Origin: Porphyridium purpureum
Taxonomy: Eukaryota; Rhodophyta; Bangiophyceae; Porphyridiales; Porphyridiaceae
Assembly (NCBI GenBank): GCA_008690995.1
Contig: VRMN01000012.1
Span: 310,001-374,000, forward strand
Reading direction: 5' to 3'
Length of the DNA stretch: 64,000 nt
In this document: positions 47,469-59,362 of the stretch, piece by piece
How the letters are laid out: the number at the start of each line of letters is the position of its first letter
Numbering within the stretch: the stretch's first letter is position 1
Notes under the pieces: generated by a model
Databases searched by the model: none
Seen by the model: the letters and a program-made list of their open reading frames with translations, nothing else
What the model was told of the DNA's origin: nothing
Program-made: the position numbers and the translations under genes

Positions 47469-47689
47469 GATTGAGCCGCGGTCTTTTTTTTGGCAGAGAC
47501 CTGACACGCTGGCGTCTCCGTATGTTCACGAGGCACGAGATAGCTACTGTGTACGCGTGCTCTCCACCGACAATCTCGATCGGATCATCAGCTGCTCGCC
47601 AAGCTTCAGCACTTACCGCCAGCTCCACGCGTCTCGCCCTTCCATTTCAGATCGAAAACCCGAACCGATTTTGAAATGGGAATGAACCG

Positions 47690-48282
47690 TTAAACCGATA
47701 CGTGTTGCAGCGCTTTTTCGTGCTGCTCCGTCGCCTGACTGCTCCGTCAGCGCAAGGACGCAAACAAGCACGGCTGCATGATACTCACGTCTTGACGTCC
47801 GACTCGCTGCATGTGCACATAGACCTCCTCGCTGTCGTATCCAATCCTATACTTGAAGGCGAAATTTGGTCTCGCCATGTTTGTTGAAGCGTAAAAAGGC
47901 CAGAAAGCGCGAAACAGCAGCGTTGCAGAGAACGTGCAGTTCGCCAGGTTCGGACAAGGTGAGGAGCGAACGTGCGTGATTGGTTCTCCTGCTGAATGAT
48001 CCTTGCTGCGGCAACGCTTACCAGCCTCCGAGCCTGACGCATATGAAGCAGCCGCGGCCGGACCTGTAGTCGCGTGCAGCCTCGTTGGGTATTGCGTCAA
48101 CCTGGTTCACGCTGCCGTCGAGCGCGGCCGTACTTGAGATGTGGTGGGACGAAAGGCGTGTGAGTTATTTTTCATGCTTGATCGTAATCGTACGCATGGG
48201 TGCGTAAAGCAGTTCGTCCAGCAAGTGCTCACTTGGGGCGCCCAGCTCGAGAAAGGCAGGGCCGCTTTGCGCTTCTTATCAT
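47690..48282 (-). CDS. Possible small three-exon gene, unknown function
   Basis: Exons proposed at 48282-48233, 48101-47789 and 47734-47690 keep one frame throughout. Exon 1 begins MIRSAKRPCLSRAGRP, a mitochondrial presequence-like start, and ends before GTGAGC. Exon 2 begins after an AACCAG acceptor, includes ARPNFAFKYRIGYDSEEVYV and ends before GTGAGT. The second intron is only 54 nt and ends with a CTGAC branch-like word and GTCAG. Exon 3 reads ATEQQHEKALQHVSV and stops. The total is about 135 residues. A GTAAGC at 48020 inside exon 2 could be another donor. No family is recognised; the AACCG motif lies next to the stop. Confidence 0.38.
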
Positions 48283-49453
48283 GGCGTTCGACCAAGCCAT
48301 GCACCAGATTCAATTGTTTGGCTCATATTTCGCACGAAGCAGGTGGCGCACTGTTTCAAGCAATGCGTATGTATCTCTCTATAAACGATGATTAAGCACG
48401 CACCACTAGGCTACGCACATCACTTCAGTCGGCACACAGTGTAAATGTGGCGTCACACTCTCCGCACAATCACAGAGCCTCTCGTTCATGATTACGGCTG
48501 GTGTGCTAAGAACAAAGGGTGTCTAAAGACCAGTATACCCATCCACCACAACAGCTTCTCCACAACAACTTGCATCGGATTGCTCCATCCATGTCTGCGC
48601 AACAACGTCTTGCCAGCAACGCCATGCGACCGTCGGAATTCCACCGTTTCTCAACCCGACGCTTCCATTCACAACGTCATCTGTACGTGTTCTTGTGAGA
48701 GTCCAAACCCCAACGCGCTCTTCTCGCTTTCTTGTTCTCGGGAAAAAGGCACGAATGACGCCGCTCAGTCTGCCAGTCGACCCGATTGCGACACGACTCG
48801 CTCAAGTTTTGAGACACACAGCACGTTCATTGCGGCCATCCGTGTCGTGCGCTCGCACGCGTGCATGCGCGCTCAAGAACATCTACGTCTTGTCATACTG
48901 ACCATCTCTTCTTCACGGCCAAAAGGAACCGAGCTGCCTCGGACATTTATCCACTGGATAACCGAGACCAGAGCAGAAAGAAAGCAGAGCAACCTTTCAG
49001 CACTTGCACAACTCTTCCACTGCTGCTTGTTCAGGCCGCGCGTGTTGAAGTCTCCGCTTGCGTGCATTCTGTTCGCTTCGTGCGCCGCCACGTCACGTCG
49101 CACACGATCGACTCTTCCTGCGTTTCGACGTGCTCGGTTTCACGGTCAGCCGCAGCAGCAAGCCGAGTGGAACGTGACACGCTGCGCAGTTTCGCATGGA
49201 ACGTGACACGGAACGTGAACGACAGAGCGCGGGCGACAGAGACCAGCAGCGGTGGAGACCAGCAGCGGCGGTGGTGACACGTCTTTTGTCCTGACGCACG
49301 GCGACGCGTTTGGCCAGACGCGACGGAAGGTTGAACTTGAAGAACGGTGCAGAAGGGCAGCAGCAGGGTGAAGGAAGAAGGATCGGAGGCGTGACAACAG
49401 GCAGGTTGGGTCGAGGTGGGTTGTGAGCTGTGTGGAAGGTGGTGAGAGCTTGG
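48283..49453. other. Intergenic before the ankyrin protein gene
   Basis: About 1.2 kb. Several open frames on both strands have Ser/Thr/Cys/Arg-rich composition and no recognisable domains. Direct repeats of GTGACACG/GAACGTGACAC occur around 49170-49210. It should contain the ankyrin gene promoter. No further feature supported. Confidence 0.4.
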
Positions 49454-50428
49454 ATGAAGATGGAAGGACGCGTATCGTTTGTGCTGGTCGGAGCGCCGGT
49501 GGTGAGTCCGGTGAGGAGGGAGGCAGCGGCGGTGAGTGGGTATGTGGGGGTTGGACGTCCGCGTGCCGCACGTCATCCGAGACGCGTGGTGCGCATGTGT
49601 GCGTCGTCGTCGTCGGATGGTGAGCTGCTGGTTCGCGCTGCAATGAAGAATGACGCGGAGATGGTGCAGAAACTGCTTGCTGAGGGCGTTCAGCCAGGGT
49701 ACGCGTCGGTCAAGAATGACTCGCTGATGTCTCCGCTGCAGTGGGCGGCGTCGGAAGGGTATGTCGATATCGCAAAGTTGCTCTTGGACGCAGGCGCGAA
49801 CACCAACCAGAAGAACGCCAGCGGACGTACCGCAATCATGTACTGTTTCGAGAACCTTCCGCCAGCGCGCGCGGGAATCGCACCCCCGGCAGGATTTCCT
49901 GGCGTCGCTGGCAAGCAGGCGCCGCAGCAAGTGCCCATGGTGAAGCGCATGACGGGCCATGCCGGCGTGGCCAAGCTACTGTTGGTGAGTGGCGCGGATA
50001 AGTCTGTGGTGAATGAGGTGGGTGAGAACCTGCTGCACTTGGCCGCGCGAAAGGGGCAGCTGGGATTGGTCGAGCTGCTGCTGTCGCTGGGCCTCGACCC
50101 AGACGCAGAGAGCAGGGGGTATCAGCACACTGCGGTCCACATCGCGGCAATGGAGAATTACCCAGATGTCATTCGCGCATGCGCTGCTGCGGGTGCGAAC
50201 GTGAACAAGCAAAACCGAATCGGATGGACGCCGCTGATTTGGGCCGCAGCAAAGGGCTACGTTGAATGCGTCAAGGCCTTGCTTGATGCCGGCGCTGACC
50301 CGAACTTGCGTGGTGAGGAGACCGGCAGGCCCGGCGAGCGCACAACATCGGCGCTCAAGGAGGCGCGCAAGTCGTTTGACCCGCAAACCACTTCCAAGCT
50401 GCTGATCCGAGCCGGTGCAATCGAGTAA
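49454..50428 (+). CDS. Ankyrin-repeat protein, probably plastid-targeted
   Basis: A 324-residue protein from ATG 49454 (second ATG at 49460; the frame opens upstream only at GTG). The first 50 residues are Val/Ala/Arg/Ser-rich and acid-poor (ending RRVVRMCASSSS), like a plastid transit peptide. Five or six ankyrin repeats follow: ELLVRAAMKNDAEMVQKLLAEG, SPLQWAASEGYVDIAKLLLDAG, NLLHLAARKGQLGLVELLLSLG, TAVHIAAMENYPDVIRACAAAG and TPLIWAAAKGYVECVKALLDAG. The second to third repeat is separated by a Pro/Gly insert of about 40 residues. Ankyrin stacks mediate protein binding; LHCP-import proteins of plants are one known plastid example, but identity with them is not shown. Confidence 0.8.
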   Translation: MKMEGRVSFVLVGAPVVSPVRREAAAVSGYVGVGRPRAARHPRRVVRMCASSSSDGELLVRAAMKNDAEMVQKLLAEGVQPGYASVKNDSLMSPLQWAASEGYVDIAKLLLDAGANTNQKNASGRTAIMYCFENLPPARAGIAPPAGFPGVAGKQAPQQVPMVKRMTGHAGVAKLLLVSGADKSVVNEVGENLLHLAARKGQLGLVELLLSLGLDPDAESRGYQHTAVHIAAMENYPDVIRACAAAGANVNKQNRIGWTPLIWAAAKGYVECVKALLDAGADPNLRGEETGRPGERTTSALKEARKSFDPQTTSKLLIRAGAIE

Positions 50429-50599
50429 GCTCCCCCGTTGTCTTGGCACAAGGACCGGAGATGGATATTGGCGCTATGTTCCCTCCGGGTGGATCTTCTC
50501 GAGATGTGGAACCGATGCATTGACTTGACTTTTGAATGCCACGGACTGCCGTGTTTCTCGTGGTGTCGGCCACAGACCGCGCAATCTGTGGAAACAAGA

Positions 50600-50634
<35 letters not shown>

Positions 50635-52198
50635 CGCGTGATGCTTGGACTGGTCCTTTCGAGTCTTGAGCACGATACTGGTGGATAGCCATTGATGCTC
50701 AGCTGCGCTATGCGAGCAATGGAAAATGTCATGTTTGGAACAATGGTACAAAACATAATGTAAACACACCTTTCGCAGGAACCTTTGGTAGCACCAACAA
50801 GCGCGTGACCAGCGTCGTGCGCGCGTTTCGGCCTTCCGCATCATGTAGGCGTCGCTGCCGACTTTCCTGAGAAAGACACCCAAAGAAATTTCATCCTTGA
50901 GGGAGAATCAACCGTCCTGCGCATGAAAACTTCCGCAGCCCCACTGTGCCCACGTGACACGGCACCAGAGGACGAACGTGGACGCCGACATGTTTTCGTA
51001 AGATGGCACGTCCAGATGAGCTCCAATTGGCGCAACATGACCCAAAGCGCACCACCGCGTTCAAGTGGGACTGTCGCAACACACGCACTGAGCACCACCG
51101 AGCAGCGCGTCTCCATATGAAGCGGTGTCCAAGCCGCACCCCGCAGGCTCAAGGTGACCACACGGAAGCGGACCACCGCACGCTCTGTGTGTGTTTGGCG
51201 AGTCCAGCAATACAGAGCGTGCGTGTTCGACAAGGTCACGGGCCCACCATCGCGTGTGTGTCTCTAGCTCACGTTGGGCTCGGGGGAGAAACACGCGTGG
51301 TGCTGCCTCGAACACGATACGGAGAAAAGAGCAGAAAAGAATGTTAGAGCTGACGGACGTTGACGAAATTTGGTGTTAAACGATCCAATAAAGCAGGCTG
51401 CGACAATTGGCTGGTGTGGACGCTCCTGCGATCTCATCGCTAGCCTTCTGCAGCAATCCGTGTGTCCAACAGGTGCTTCTGGAGGGCCCTAAGGGGTTTC
51501 AGTCTTTCGTATTGGTCGGGGTCAATTACATTAAAGACATGTTGACCATTTCAGCCTCTACTCCACGGGGAACAGGTCAAAGAGAATTTCCGGCCAGTAC
51601 GCACTCGATGCGGACATGACAAACACTTCAATAACATGGAAGGCTTAGAACAGTTGCGAGCGCGTTTGTCTGTCCAGATGAAGACCGTAAATACAAGAAT
51701 AAAGGTGCGAGTCCCACGGGCAAGCGCGTATTTTCTCTGGAAGCCAAGATACCAAACCTCTTTAACAAATAGAGAAGAGGTGACCGTTATTTCTCGAGTC
51801 TCGCTACTACTCAGAGTTCAAGGCTCAAGAAGCAGAAGATATATAGCAAGCTATTTAGACAAGCTGTTTAGGCAAGTGTAAAAGTATGCGGTGCAATTAC
51901 AGACTAGACTACAAGTCACGTTTTGGCTCGTTGCAATACAGAGAAACGATGATGTTGGCTTTTCCGAGCACCAATCCTCGAAGAAGATCGCAAAAGTTCT
52001 GTTGACTCAAGAATCACTTTAACATTGAAGCTACTTGGCTGCAATCCTGGCACTACAAAATCCTGCAGGATAGCGAAAACAAAAAAAAACAACCGATAAA
52101 AGAAATTGCTTCTCAACTTCCATGAAGTGCATTGGAACCACCTCAGTCCAGTTCAAGAACGCCAGTGCAAACCTGTCACGTGCCAGAAAGCGCGAGAC
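50429..52198. other. Long intergenic region with an ATG microsatellite
   Basis: About 1.8 kb without a recognised gene. (ATG)n lies at 50600-50634. The part 51400-52110 is less GC-rich than the genes and has scattered short frames only. An AACCGATAA word sits at 52091-52099, just beyond the end of the next minus-strand gene. Confidence 0.5.
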
Positions 52199-53465
52199 TT
52201 ACTCGCAGTGCCTCTCGTACGGCGTATAGAACGACAACATGTTGCCGAAGAAGCCGAGGTTGTCGTACCAGTACTGGTTCTGTGCGTACGACCCAAAGAT
52301 CAGGTTGTCCAGCAGGTAGTACACCTGGTAGCCCGTGAAGCATGCGTTGCGCGTCTGGAACGGCTCAATGTGACTCATCGGGCTCGAGTAGCAGAACGAG
52401 TCTGCATACGAGTTGTAGATCACTCCGTACTCGTCAATGTACGTGCACATTTGCCTGAACAACAGCTCCATGTTGCAACCCGTGCTATGGCAGCCAAGGT
52501 CGCTGAATGCCTGTCGGAACCAAGGGCACGAGATGCCCGGAATTGTGCGCAGGACCGTACCGTCGTTCATGATCACCTTGCAGTCGCGGTCCGAGTACAG
52601 CGGCGTCGGCTTGCAATAGATGGGGGGCTCGGCCCAGAACGAGTCGCCGTTCTCATAATAGTGCGGGTAGCGCGTATCGTACTGACTGGCGCGCTCCACC
52701 ACCACAGTCGGGAAGGACCAAAACATTGTCTGGCATTTGCTGATGTCATTGGCACGTGTCGTCTGGCCCCAGTCATGGTAAATCGGGTTGTACCCTGGCT
52801 TAAGGGGCAAGCCGCCGGTGCCGCGCATCGTAACGTCTTCCTCAGACATCACTTTGTCCTTCTGCTCCTTCATGTGCTGCACGAAGCGCATCGCGGGCGT
52901 CTGTGCGCCCGTGGCCCGGCGTCGCATCTTGCGGCCCTCCATGTTGTGCTGGTTAAAGTACGACTGCATGCGCTCGGTCGAAATGCACACGTGCGTTTCG
53001 TTCATAGACGTCCTCTTCCAGAAATTCATGACAGTATGCGCAACGAGGTCCTTGATCTCATCATCTGGCGCGCTTGAAAACGAGCTCTCCACGTCAATCT
53101 CCAGGAACTGCGCAAAGTGCTCGCTCGTGAAAACATTATCATCACACTCTTCCGCTAGCGGCTGGCCGTCGGCCGAGCTCCTTCAAGCTCACGAAGCGCT
53201 CGGTCTGTAAATCCCAAATCGAGCCTGCTCTGTTCAAGACATCCACCGAATGGTCCTGCTTTGCTGGCGCCGCGCTGCATACGCAGAACAGTGCCACCAA
53301 CACGGCCAAGCCACATACCAGAAATAGTTGTTGAAAATGGCTCGTCGTTCGCGCAATTCGCCACTCGACCTCCGTGCCCGGCGCACCGCGCAGGCTCTCT
53401 GCCTTCGCCGGAGATTCCCTCAAGTAAACGAATGGAGCACCGTTTACTTCTATACCTCCAGCCAA
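52199..53465 (-). CDS. Single-pass membrane protein of unknown family, frame interrupted
   Basis: Two overlapping minus-strand frames form one gene. The upstream frame (53465-53142) has one membrane helix (LFLVCGLAVLVALFCVCSAA) and then IWDLQTERFVSLKEL. The downstream frame (open from about 53202 to 52199) continues SADGQPLAEECDDNVFTSEH, a long charged region, and a Tyr/Phe/Cys-rich C-terminal domain (GDSFWAEPPIYC, FSDLGCHSTGCNMELLF, YDNLGFFGNMLSFYTPYERH). They join if one base is dropped near 53195, or if an intron from GTGAGC (about 53189) to GCGCAG is removed. The upstream frame has no ATG; a candidate first exon starts at ATG 53533. About 400 residues in all. A type II membrane topology with the Cys-rich part outside is likely. 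No homologue recognised. Confidence 0.55.
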
Positions 53466-53544
53466 AAACCTCTGCCTCTATCTCTCTTGCCTCTCGCGTC
53501 TTCCGTGCGCTCCACTCGCCCTTTTATGCTCATCGTCTGCACGG

Positions 53545-53600
53545 GAAACCGTGCAATCCGAAACCGTGTAGTCCGAAACCGTGCCACCTGAAACTGCGCC
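53545..53600 (-). repeat. 15-bp tandem repeat upstream of the membrane-protein gene
   Basis: Nearly four copies of a 15-bp unit beginning GAAACCGTG (53545, 53560, 53575, 53590 partial). It contains the AACCG core seen in other gaps and lies about 15 bp from the candidate first-exon ATG at 53533, so it may be part of the promoter. Confidence 0.75.
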
Positions 53601-54806
53601 TCTTGAGTTGGAGTGGGTTGTCGAATTCCAACACAAACGTCCAGATTCTGTGCTCCTGAGCCACGCAGCTGAATCCGCTCGAGGGGCCGCGAACAAACGC
53701 GAACCGCATCTCGTTCCGACCAGGAGGCGGTGAGGGGCTGCGTGCGTTGTCAAGGCGGTGGTCGCCGTATGGAAGCGTGCACATTGGATTGTCAAAGGCA
53801 TGATGATGTCTGGAGTGGCGCAAGGGGCTTTTTCAAGTGGGCGGGTGTTGGACTGGTCCTACGTGGATTCGTGCAGGTGAGGTACCAGGTTCGAGGATAA
53901 GAGAGGTACATGGCGATGCTTTGCGTGGACGCCTTGTGTGTGACGTCACGTCACCTGTGGGAATAACCCTTCTGAAGGGTTGCGAAGCGAGAGGCTCCAG
54001 GCATGACCTGTCTGGTACGCTTTCACGCTGTGACACAGTGGGCACGGTGTAAATGGTTGTGTGCGTGTGTATGTGTGCGTAGCTTGGGCTGCTTGGTTCA
54101 TGATTGATTCATAGATTTCATGGATGGATACTTTCTGTGGTTGCGTAGATTCGTTCCTTCATTCAGAGAACCGAACGCCAAGCTGGTTCTGGGCCAGATG
54201 GTTTAGAATTTGGCAGGGGGTTGTTGTCCCGCGTCCTGGTGGTCGAGACCTTGGCGTATCTGCTGCGGATCTCTTCGTTGGAAAACAAGCGAGACTGTGC
54301 GCTCACTTTTCACGGACGCAATCTGCGTAAGGTTTGCGTCGATATTGGCATTGGCTTATGTCTTGATTATTTCGGAAGGCAAAAGGCTGAGATTGTTGTG
54401 GTCGACCAGCCGTTTCCCCAAAGACCAGTCGGCACGGGCAGTGCCGGTTGAGATGTGAGGGACGCTGTTGCAGTGCTCTCGAAGTGAACTGGAGGCGGAA
54501 AAAGGCAAATCAAACAATTGGCAATGGCGACGCGACTGTTCTGCGGCGCCGATCCGGATACCATCATCCAAAGGCCAAGCAACACAAGCACTGGCAATGC
54601 CGCCACCAGCTGAAGTCCCCGCGATGAAAAGTTCGCGGCATTTGCAGATCATGAACGTCTATGAAATAACCAGTCGGATCCTCGACATGCGGATCACGTT
54701 CGCCGGGGACATGTCTAGCGCGCCACGATCGTTGCCGCACGAGCGACGCACCAGCACTGCGTGATCGCCTCTCCGTTTCCGATCAAAGTAAAGAAACTCG
54801 GCGTGC
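53601..54806. other. Intergenic with a protein-like plus-strand frame
   Basis: About 1.2 kb. The plus-strand frame about 54203-54451 reads as ordinary protein (LLSRVLVVETLAYLLRISS, KVCVDIGIGLCLDYFGRQ, KAEIVVVDQPF) and then stops. An ATG-started frame 54120-54206 (MDGYFLWLRRFVPSFREP) runs into a stop just before it, in a different register. It may be a spliced or broken small gene; family unknown. Confidence 0.3.
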
Positions 54807-55523
54807 ATGCGTCCGACGCGCGCTTCCATCTTTTCCGCCGCTGTCAATCGCGTGACTATCGCGCTGAACAGGCTCTTCCAACGATTGATGCGGAAGGTTG
54901 CGAGCATTCAGCACGTCGCCAACTGGCACAAACGATTACGGAGAAAGATGTCGTGTCTACCGGTGCGACACGCGTTGCGTGAGTGCGGCCACGTTGCGCG
55001 GAGGTGCATGAGCACGCCGGCATCGCTGATTGGCGTTGAGCGCATGTCCGCGGACGGGAATCTAGAGAACGGAGTGAAGCGAAGCTTTAGCGAGAAGACG
55101 TTGAGGAAGATCTGCCAGAGCCCGGTGTCTGCGCTGGAGGGCATCAATATCCGAGAAGGCCACTTTTGGAACTTGTACGACGTGATCACTGTGCAGGATC
55201 TGGCGCTCTGGAAGCCGGCTGAAATCGCCACACACATTATGACGTTTGATCGGCTGATCAGCAGCTCGTCCAAGGTGAAGATTTTCAGAGGTCGGAAGCG
55301 CTTCAATTTCCGCAACGCGCTCAACGAAGAGTACAAAAACATGCCCATCTACGATCTTGTGATGAGCCCACCCATGGTGATCCGCGGCATCTCTTCAGAC
55401 AAGTCGATGGACCTGGCGCGCGTGGGCATCCTACAGGTGCAGAAGCTCGCCAACTATCGGCCGTACATTGTTGCGAGGGCCATAACATGTTTGGCCGAGT
55501 ACGAGGAGGAAGAGAAAGAGTAG
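54807..55523 (+). CDS. Unknown protein with two internal HhH-like repeats, probably mitochondrial
   Basis: Up to 238 residues; ATGs at 54807 and 54888. The basic, acid-poor N-terminus (ending RRCMSTPAS) suits a mitochondrial presequence. Residues about 104-150 (SPVSALEGINIREGHFWNLY, DVITVQDLALWKPAEIATHI) and 187-234 (SPPMVIRGISSDKSMDLARV, GILQVQKLANYRPYIVARAI) share the pattern 'SP-x3-ixGI-x9-v-i-x-VQxLAxwxPxxIAxxI', so the domain is duplicated. The pattern is like helix-hairpin-helix modules that end 'TVxDLAxWxxxxxAxAI'. Function unknown. It converges on the BRUTUS-type gene with about 190 bp between. Confidence 0.6.
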   Translation: MRPTRASIFSAAVNRVTIALNRLFQRLMRKVASIQHVANWHKRLRRKMSCLPVRHALRECGHVARRCMSTPASLIGVERMSADGNLENGVKRSFSEKTLRKICQSPVSALEGINIREGHFWNLYDVITVQDLALWKPAEIATHIMTFDRLISSSSKVKIFRGRKRFNFRNALNEEYKNMPIYDLVMSPPMVIRGISSDKSMDLARVGILQVQKLANYRPYIVARAITCLAEYEEEEKE

Positions 55524-55710
55524 GCGCGGCGCAAGCTGCGCGAGGCCCAGGGGGGATCAATGACGCCACCGACACACGCTTTGGACCGGAGGCTTAGATC
55601 AAGAACTAGTCATGGGAGTTATCAATTTCACTGGAGTCACAACATGGTTACAATGGCTGTTATCAGCCAGACATATTATGAGTGTCGAAGCCCAGCGCGA
55701 AGAGGACCCA

Positions 55711-58700
55711 TCACCGCGGTCTTTTCTTCAACTGCGTTACAGCTTGCGTGCCTGGATCGCCACCGTTTGGGTCAATTCTCAACGTGGTGGTATTGTAGCT
55801 GGCGCACAGCGCGCACTTGTTGAACAGAAAGTGGAAACGGGTCTCGCATTCCTCACCACAGTCGTTGCAGTGCAGTGTGCACGTGGCCGCACGATACTGC
55901 TCTGGCATGGGCTGGCGCGCAAGGAGCCGGTCTAGACGTTCAAAGTACTCGCTCATGTCTGCCAGCGACTTCTGGCAGTACGGGCATTTGAGCGAGGTTT
56001 TTCTGTACTTCTCAAAGCACTCAAAGTGCATCACGTGCCCACAGCGCAGGTACTTGATGTGGCGCGTCGACATAAACATGTGCTCATGACAAATCGGACA
56101 GTTGGATTCCATGACTCGCTCAATGCACTTGTGCGTCGCGAAGTGCTGCGCGCGGATGCACGCATTGCACTTCATGCAGTGCACATTATCGATACCAAGT
56201 CCCTTTCCTACGCGGCACACGTTGCACATGTGGCAGTGATAGATGCTCCGCGATTCATCATTGTCCCACAGACGACACACTTTGCAAAAGTACTTGCCCA
56301 TGGTTTTGCCGCACGCAGGATTGCGACACGTCCTAGCTGCTGACTGCACTTCGTGGCAGTGCATACATACCATCTTGACGGTCTCGTAGCGGTCAATAGC
56401 GTGGGCTTCGTGCGCGTCGTGGCATAGCCGGCACGGGTATATTTTGTTGCAGCATGCGCTCACGACTTTGCAGTCGCGCCGGTAATGCTGACAGCCTAAT
56501 ACCTTGGCGGTTGCATCCGCGTAAGACGGTGCTAGCATTTTAGGAGATGCAGCCCACCCGCTTGCGCGTGTCGAAAGTTGAACGTCCGCAGCAGAAGCGG
56601 GAGCATCACTACCAGAAACAATCGCGCCTTCACGCGACCCGGCGGACCGAGCCCCGTCATTTTCACCAGAAGCAGCAAAGTGTGCTTTCCCATCAGGAAC
56701 ATCAATTTTGGCGTGCCGCCACGAGCTGAGCATGAGATTTTGCATGAGTCTGCTCTTCATGTCGGCCGACAAAGAATCGTCATTGGCGATCGCACGGATC
56801 GCGCGCTGCATATCCTCCTTTCCTTGGGTAAAAAAGCGATTGAGCAGCGTCTGCTCTTCGCTACTTTCCAACGGACTGGCCTGCGTGGTCTTGGCCTCCT
56901 TCTTCTCCTGTCTAACGGGCAGAATCGACTGCACGTTTGGAAACCACGCCAGCAGCCACTTTTCAAACATGGTCGAGCGTGTCACGGACAGCAAGTGCGA
57001 CATCATCGATTGCTGCTCTTCTGCGCTGAGCGTCTGAATCATCCATGGGAGCATTTCCCGAAGTCTTTCTTCCGGAATTTGACCAAAAATTCGACCCACC
57101 ACTTCGGTTTGCTCGTCAGGCGTAAATAATTCAATCAGCAGCGGCCACAACTGCTTTTCCTCCTCGTCCAAATGCGCGAGCATGTCTGCACGCAGCACAC
57201 GCAGAAGAATATGCACACTGCGCAGCAAGCGAATGCACTCGTCTGGCTCACCGACACACTGTAACCGGTCCAGACTTTCAATCACGGTGGCAAATAGGTA
57301 CCGTTCTCCGCAGTGCTCTTCATGGTACCGATCCGCCACTCCCGGCTGCCGCGCATTCAACGCCGGAAGCACGATCAAATCTTCGGCGCGCGAGTGCTGA
57401 TCGACCATGCGCGAAAGGAACCGGAAACGGTTTGACAGTTGAGCAATTTTGTTCGGGTGCGGAATTGGGATGGGCATGTCCGATTCCTCGCGCTCCTCGT
57501 CTGAATCAGTGCCAATGAGCTCGTTGATTTGCTCGTGCAAGCAGGAAAGCTCAATACGGATGGCCTTATGCACGCGGTATATTTCAGACACGGGTCCTGT
57601 TTCGTGCAGTTTGGTCTCTTCCTGCAGCTCGCGCTTGCTGTACGAATGCAACTCGGGTATGCGCAGGACTAGCTCGTCCCATTCCAGTCGCCTGATGACG
57701 CCCTTCTGTACGGCGCGTGCAAGCACGAGAGAAACGTCCTTGAACACGGTGTCTGGCGCGGAGCGCAGAATGTTGCGCAGCAAGTCGATGCGCTGCTTTG
57801 TGCTGAGTGGCTCGATCAGCCACGGGAAGATATCCAAACTCATTTTGGTGAACGCGTTGCGCACCATGTTATCCTGAGCCTGGAGTGAGAAGTGCTGCCG
57901 CACCATGGGCAGCAAGCGGTCCTCCTCGTCTCGCATATGCTCAAACATCTCGGCCTTGACGGCTCGAAACGAGGCGACAAACATCGCCCTTTTCGACGCG
58001 CGCTCGTCCGTGCTTTCCTTTGGAATGCGCAAGTATTCAGCACTGGCGTCGATAAGCTTTTGAATCTGTTGGCACTCCTCTTCGTGTTCGCCTTTTAGCA
58101 TGGAATTCGCGTCATGAGCCCCTTCCTTGGTTTGCTCGCTGTGCCCTGAGCGACTTTGGAGCTGCGGAATGATGTAAGCGTCTTCGCCCGCTGAATGGCC
58201 CTCTAGCACATGCTGCAAGAATGTCAGACGCGCAAGAATGTACCGCACCTCGTAGTCATCCATGTCCCAAGACGTCGTGTACTCGCATAATGTTTCGAGA
58301 TCCTTGAGCTCCCCGCGAATCGCGGCGTGAATGCTGGTGATCTCAACCAGCGGATTCACCGCGCCAGATGTCGACGCGGCCTGTTTCATTTTAGGCAGCT
58401 TGGAGCAGATGGCGCTCCACTCGCTCGCTGGCAGTGCGGAAATGATCGTGCCTGCAACCTCCCCGAGCTGTTTGTCAGACGCGTATCGCTCAATCTCGCC
58501 GAGGAAGCGCAGGCGTTCTTCGTACGACAGTACGCGCAGCGTCCAGGGCAGCACAGGGGCTGAGACGGCTGCGGCAAGCACGGCCACCAGGAGCTCGCCC
58601 TGCTCGGAATGCGTAAAGAGGTCTTTCATGACTGGCAGTAGCACGAGCTCTTCGTCATCCATGTGCGTTTTGATCGCTTCGCAGAACATGTCGGTCAGCC

Positions 58701-59325
58701 TCTTCACTTCCTTTAGCAGCTGCGACCGGTCCTGCTCGTACGGCGTTCGTCTTGCCTGCGCGTGCTCCAGGGGCTCTCTCTGTCCTTTCTCTTCCTGCTG
58801 CTCGTGAGCTTGTCCGCTGAGCGCATCGTACCGCCTGGCCGACGCGCCCACGCCGTCCTCCTCATACTCGTGGATGAGTGGCCTCGTTTTCATTTTCTCC
58901 AGCCCGGCGACCAGGAGCGCGTGCAGCTCGCTCACATTTTCATGCTCGCGCTCCCACTTGTCCACCAGCGTGCCGAGCAGAACCCCCTTCATGCCTGAAG
59001 GCAGAGCCGTGGCCGCCGGCTTTTTCACCTTGAGTTGCAGCGCGGGCAAAATGTACGCGTCTTCGGCCAGACAATGGTCGGTGAGCATGGTGCGGAAGAA
59101 GTCTAGCCTAAGGCGGAGCTCGTCGAGTTTTTGTTCGGACACGGCGCACGTGAGCGCCTGCACGTCTGCGCGAAACATGTACAAGTCGCTTCGAATTGCC
59201 TTGTGCACGTTGAAGACCTCTGCGAGCGGGCCGTACTGCGGCCACTCACTGGACGCGACGCGTCCATCCCACTCTGACGCGAGCCGCGCGCCGCCTTGCG
59301 CCAGACTCTGCGCACACTCTGCCTT

Positions 59326-59362
<37 letters not shown>

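Noticed and set aside
47082-47507. Profilin as identity of the small minus-strand protein
   Set aside because: Size fits, but the AHSF, HGATY, NLDELPQF and LHESHKAWASY blocks follow the PTPS fold, not profilin.
48445-49206. 253-codon plus-strand frame
   Set aside because: Ser/Thr/Cys/Arg-rich with no domain, in a gap where frames on both strands are open by composition.
51400-52110. Possible retroelement-like or other mobile fragment
   Set aside because: Scattered short frames show no recognisable catalytic block, terminal repeats or target duplication.
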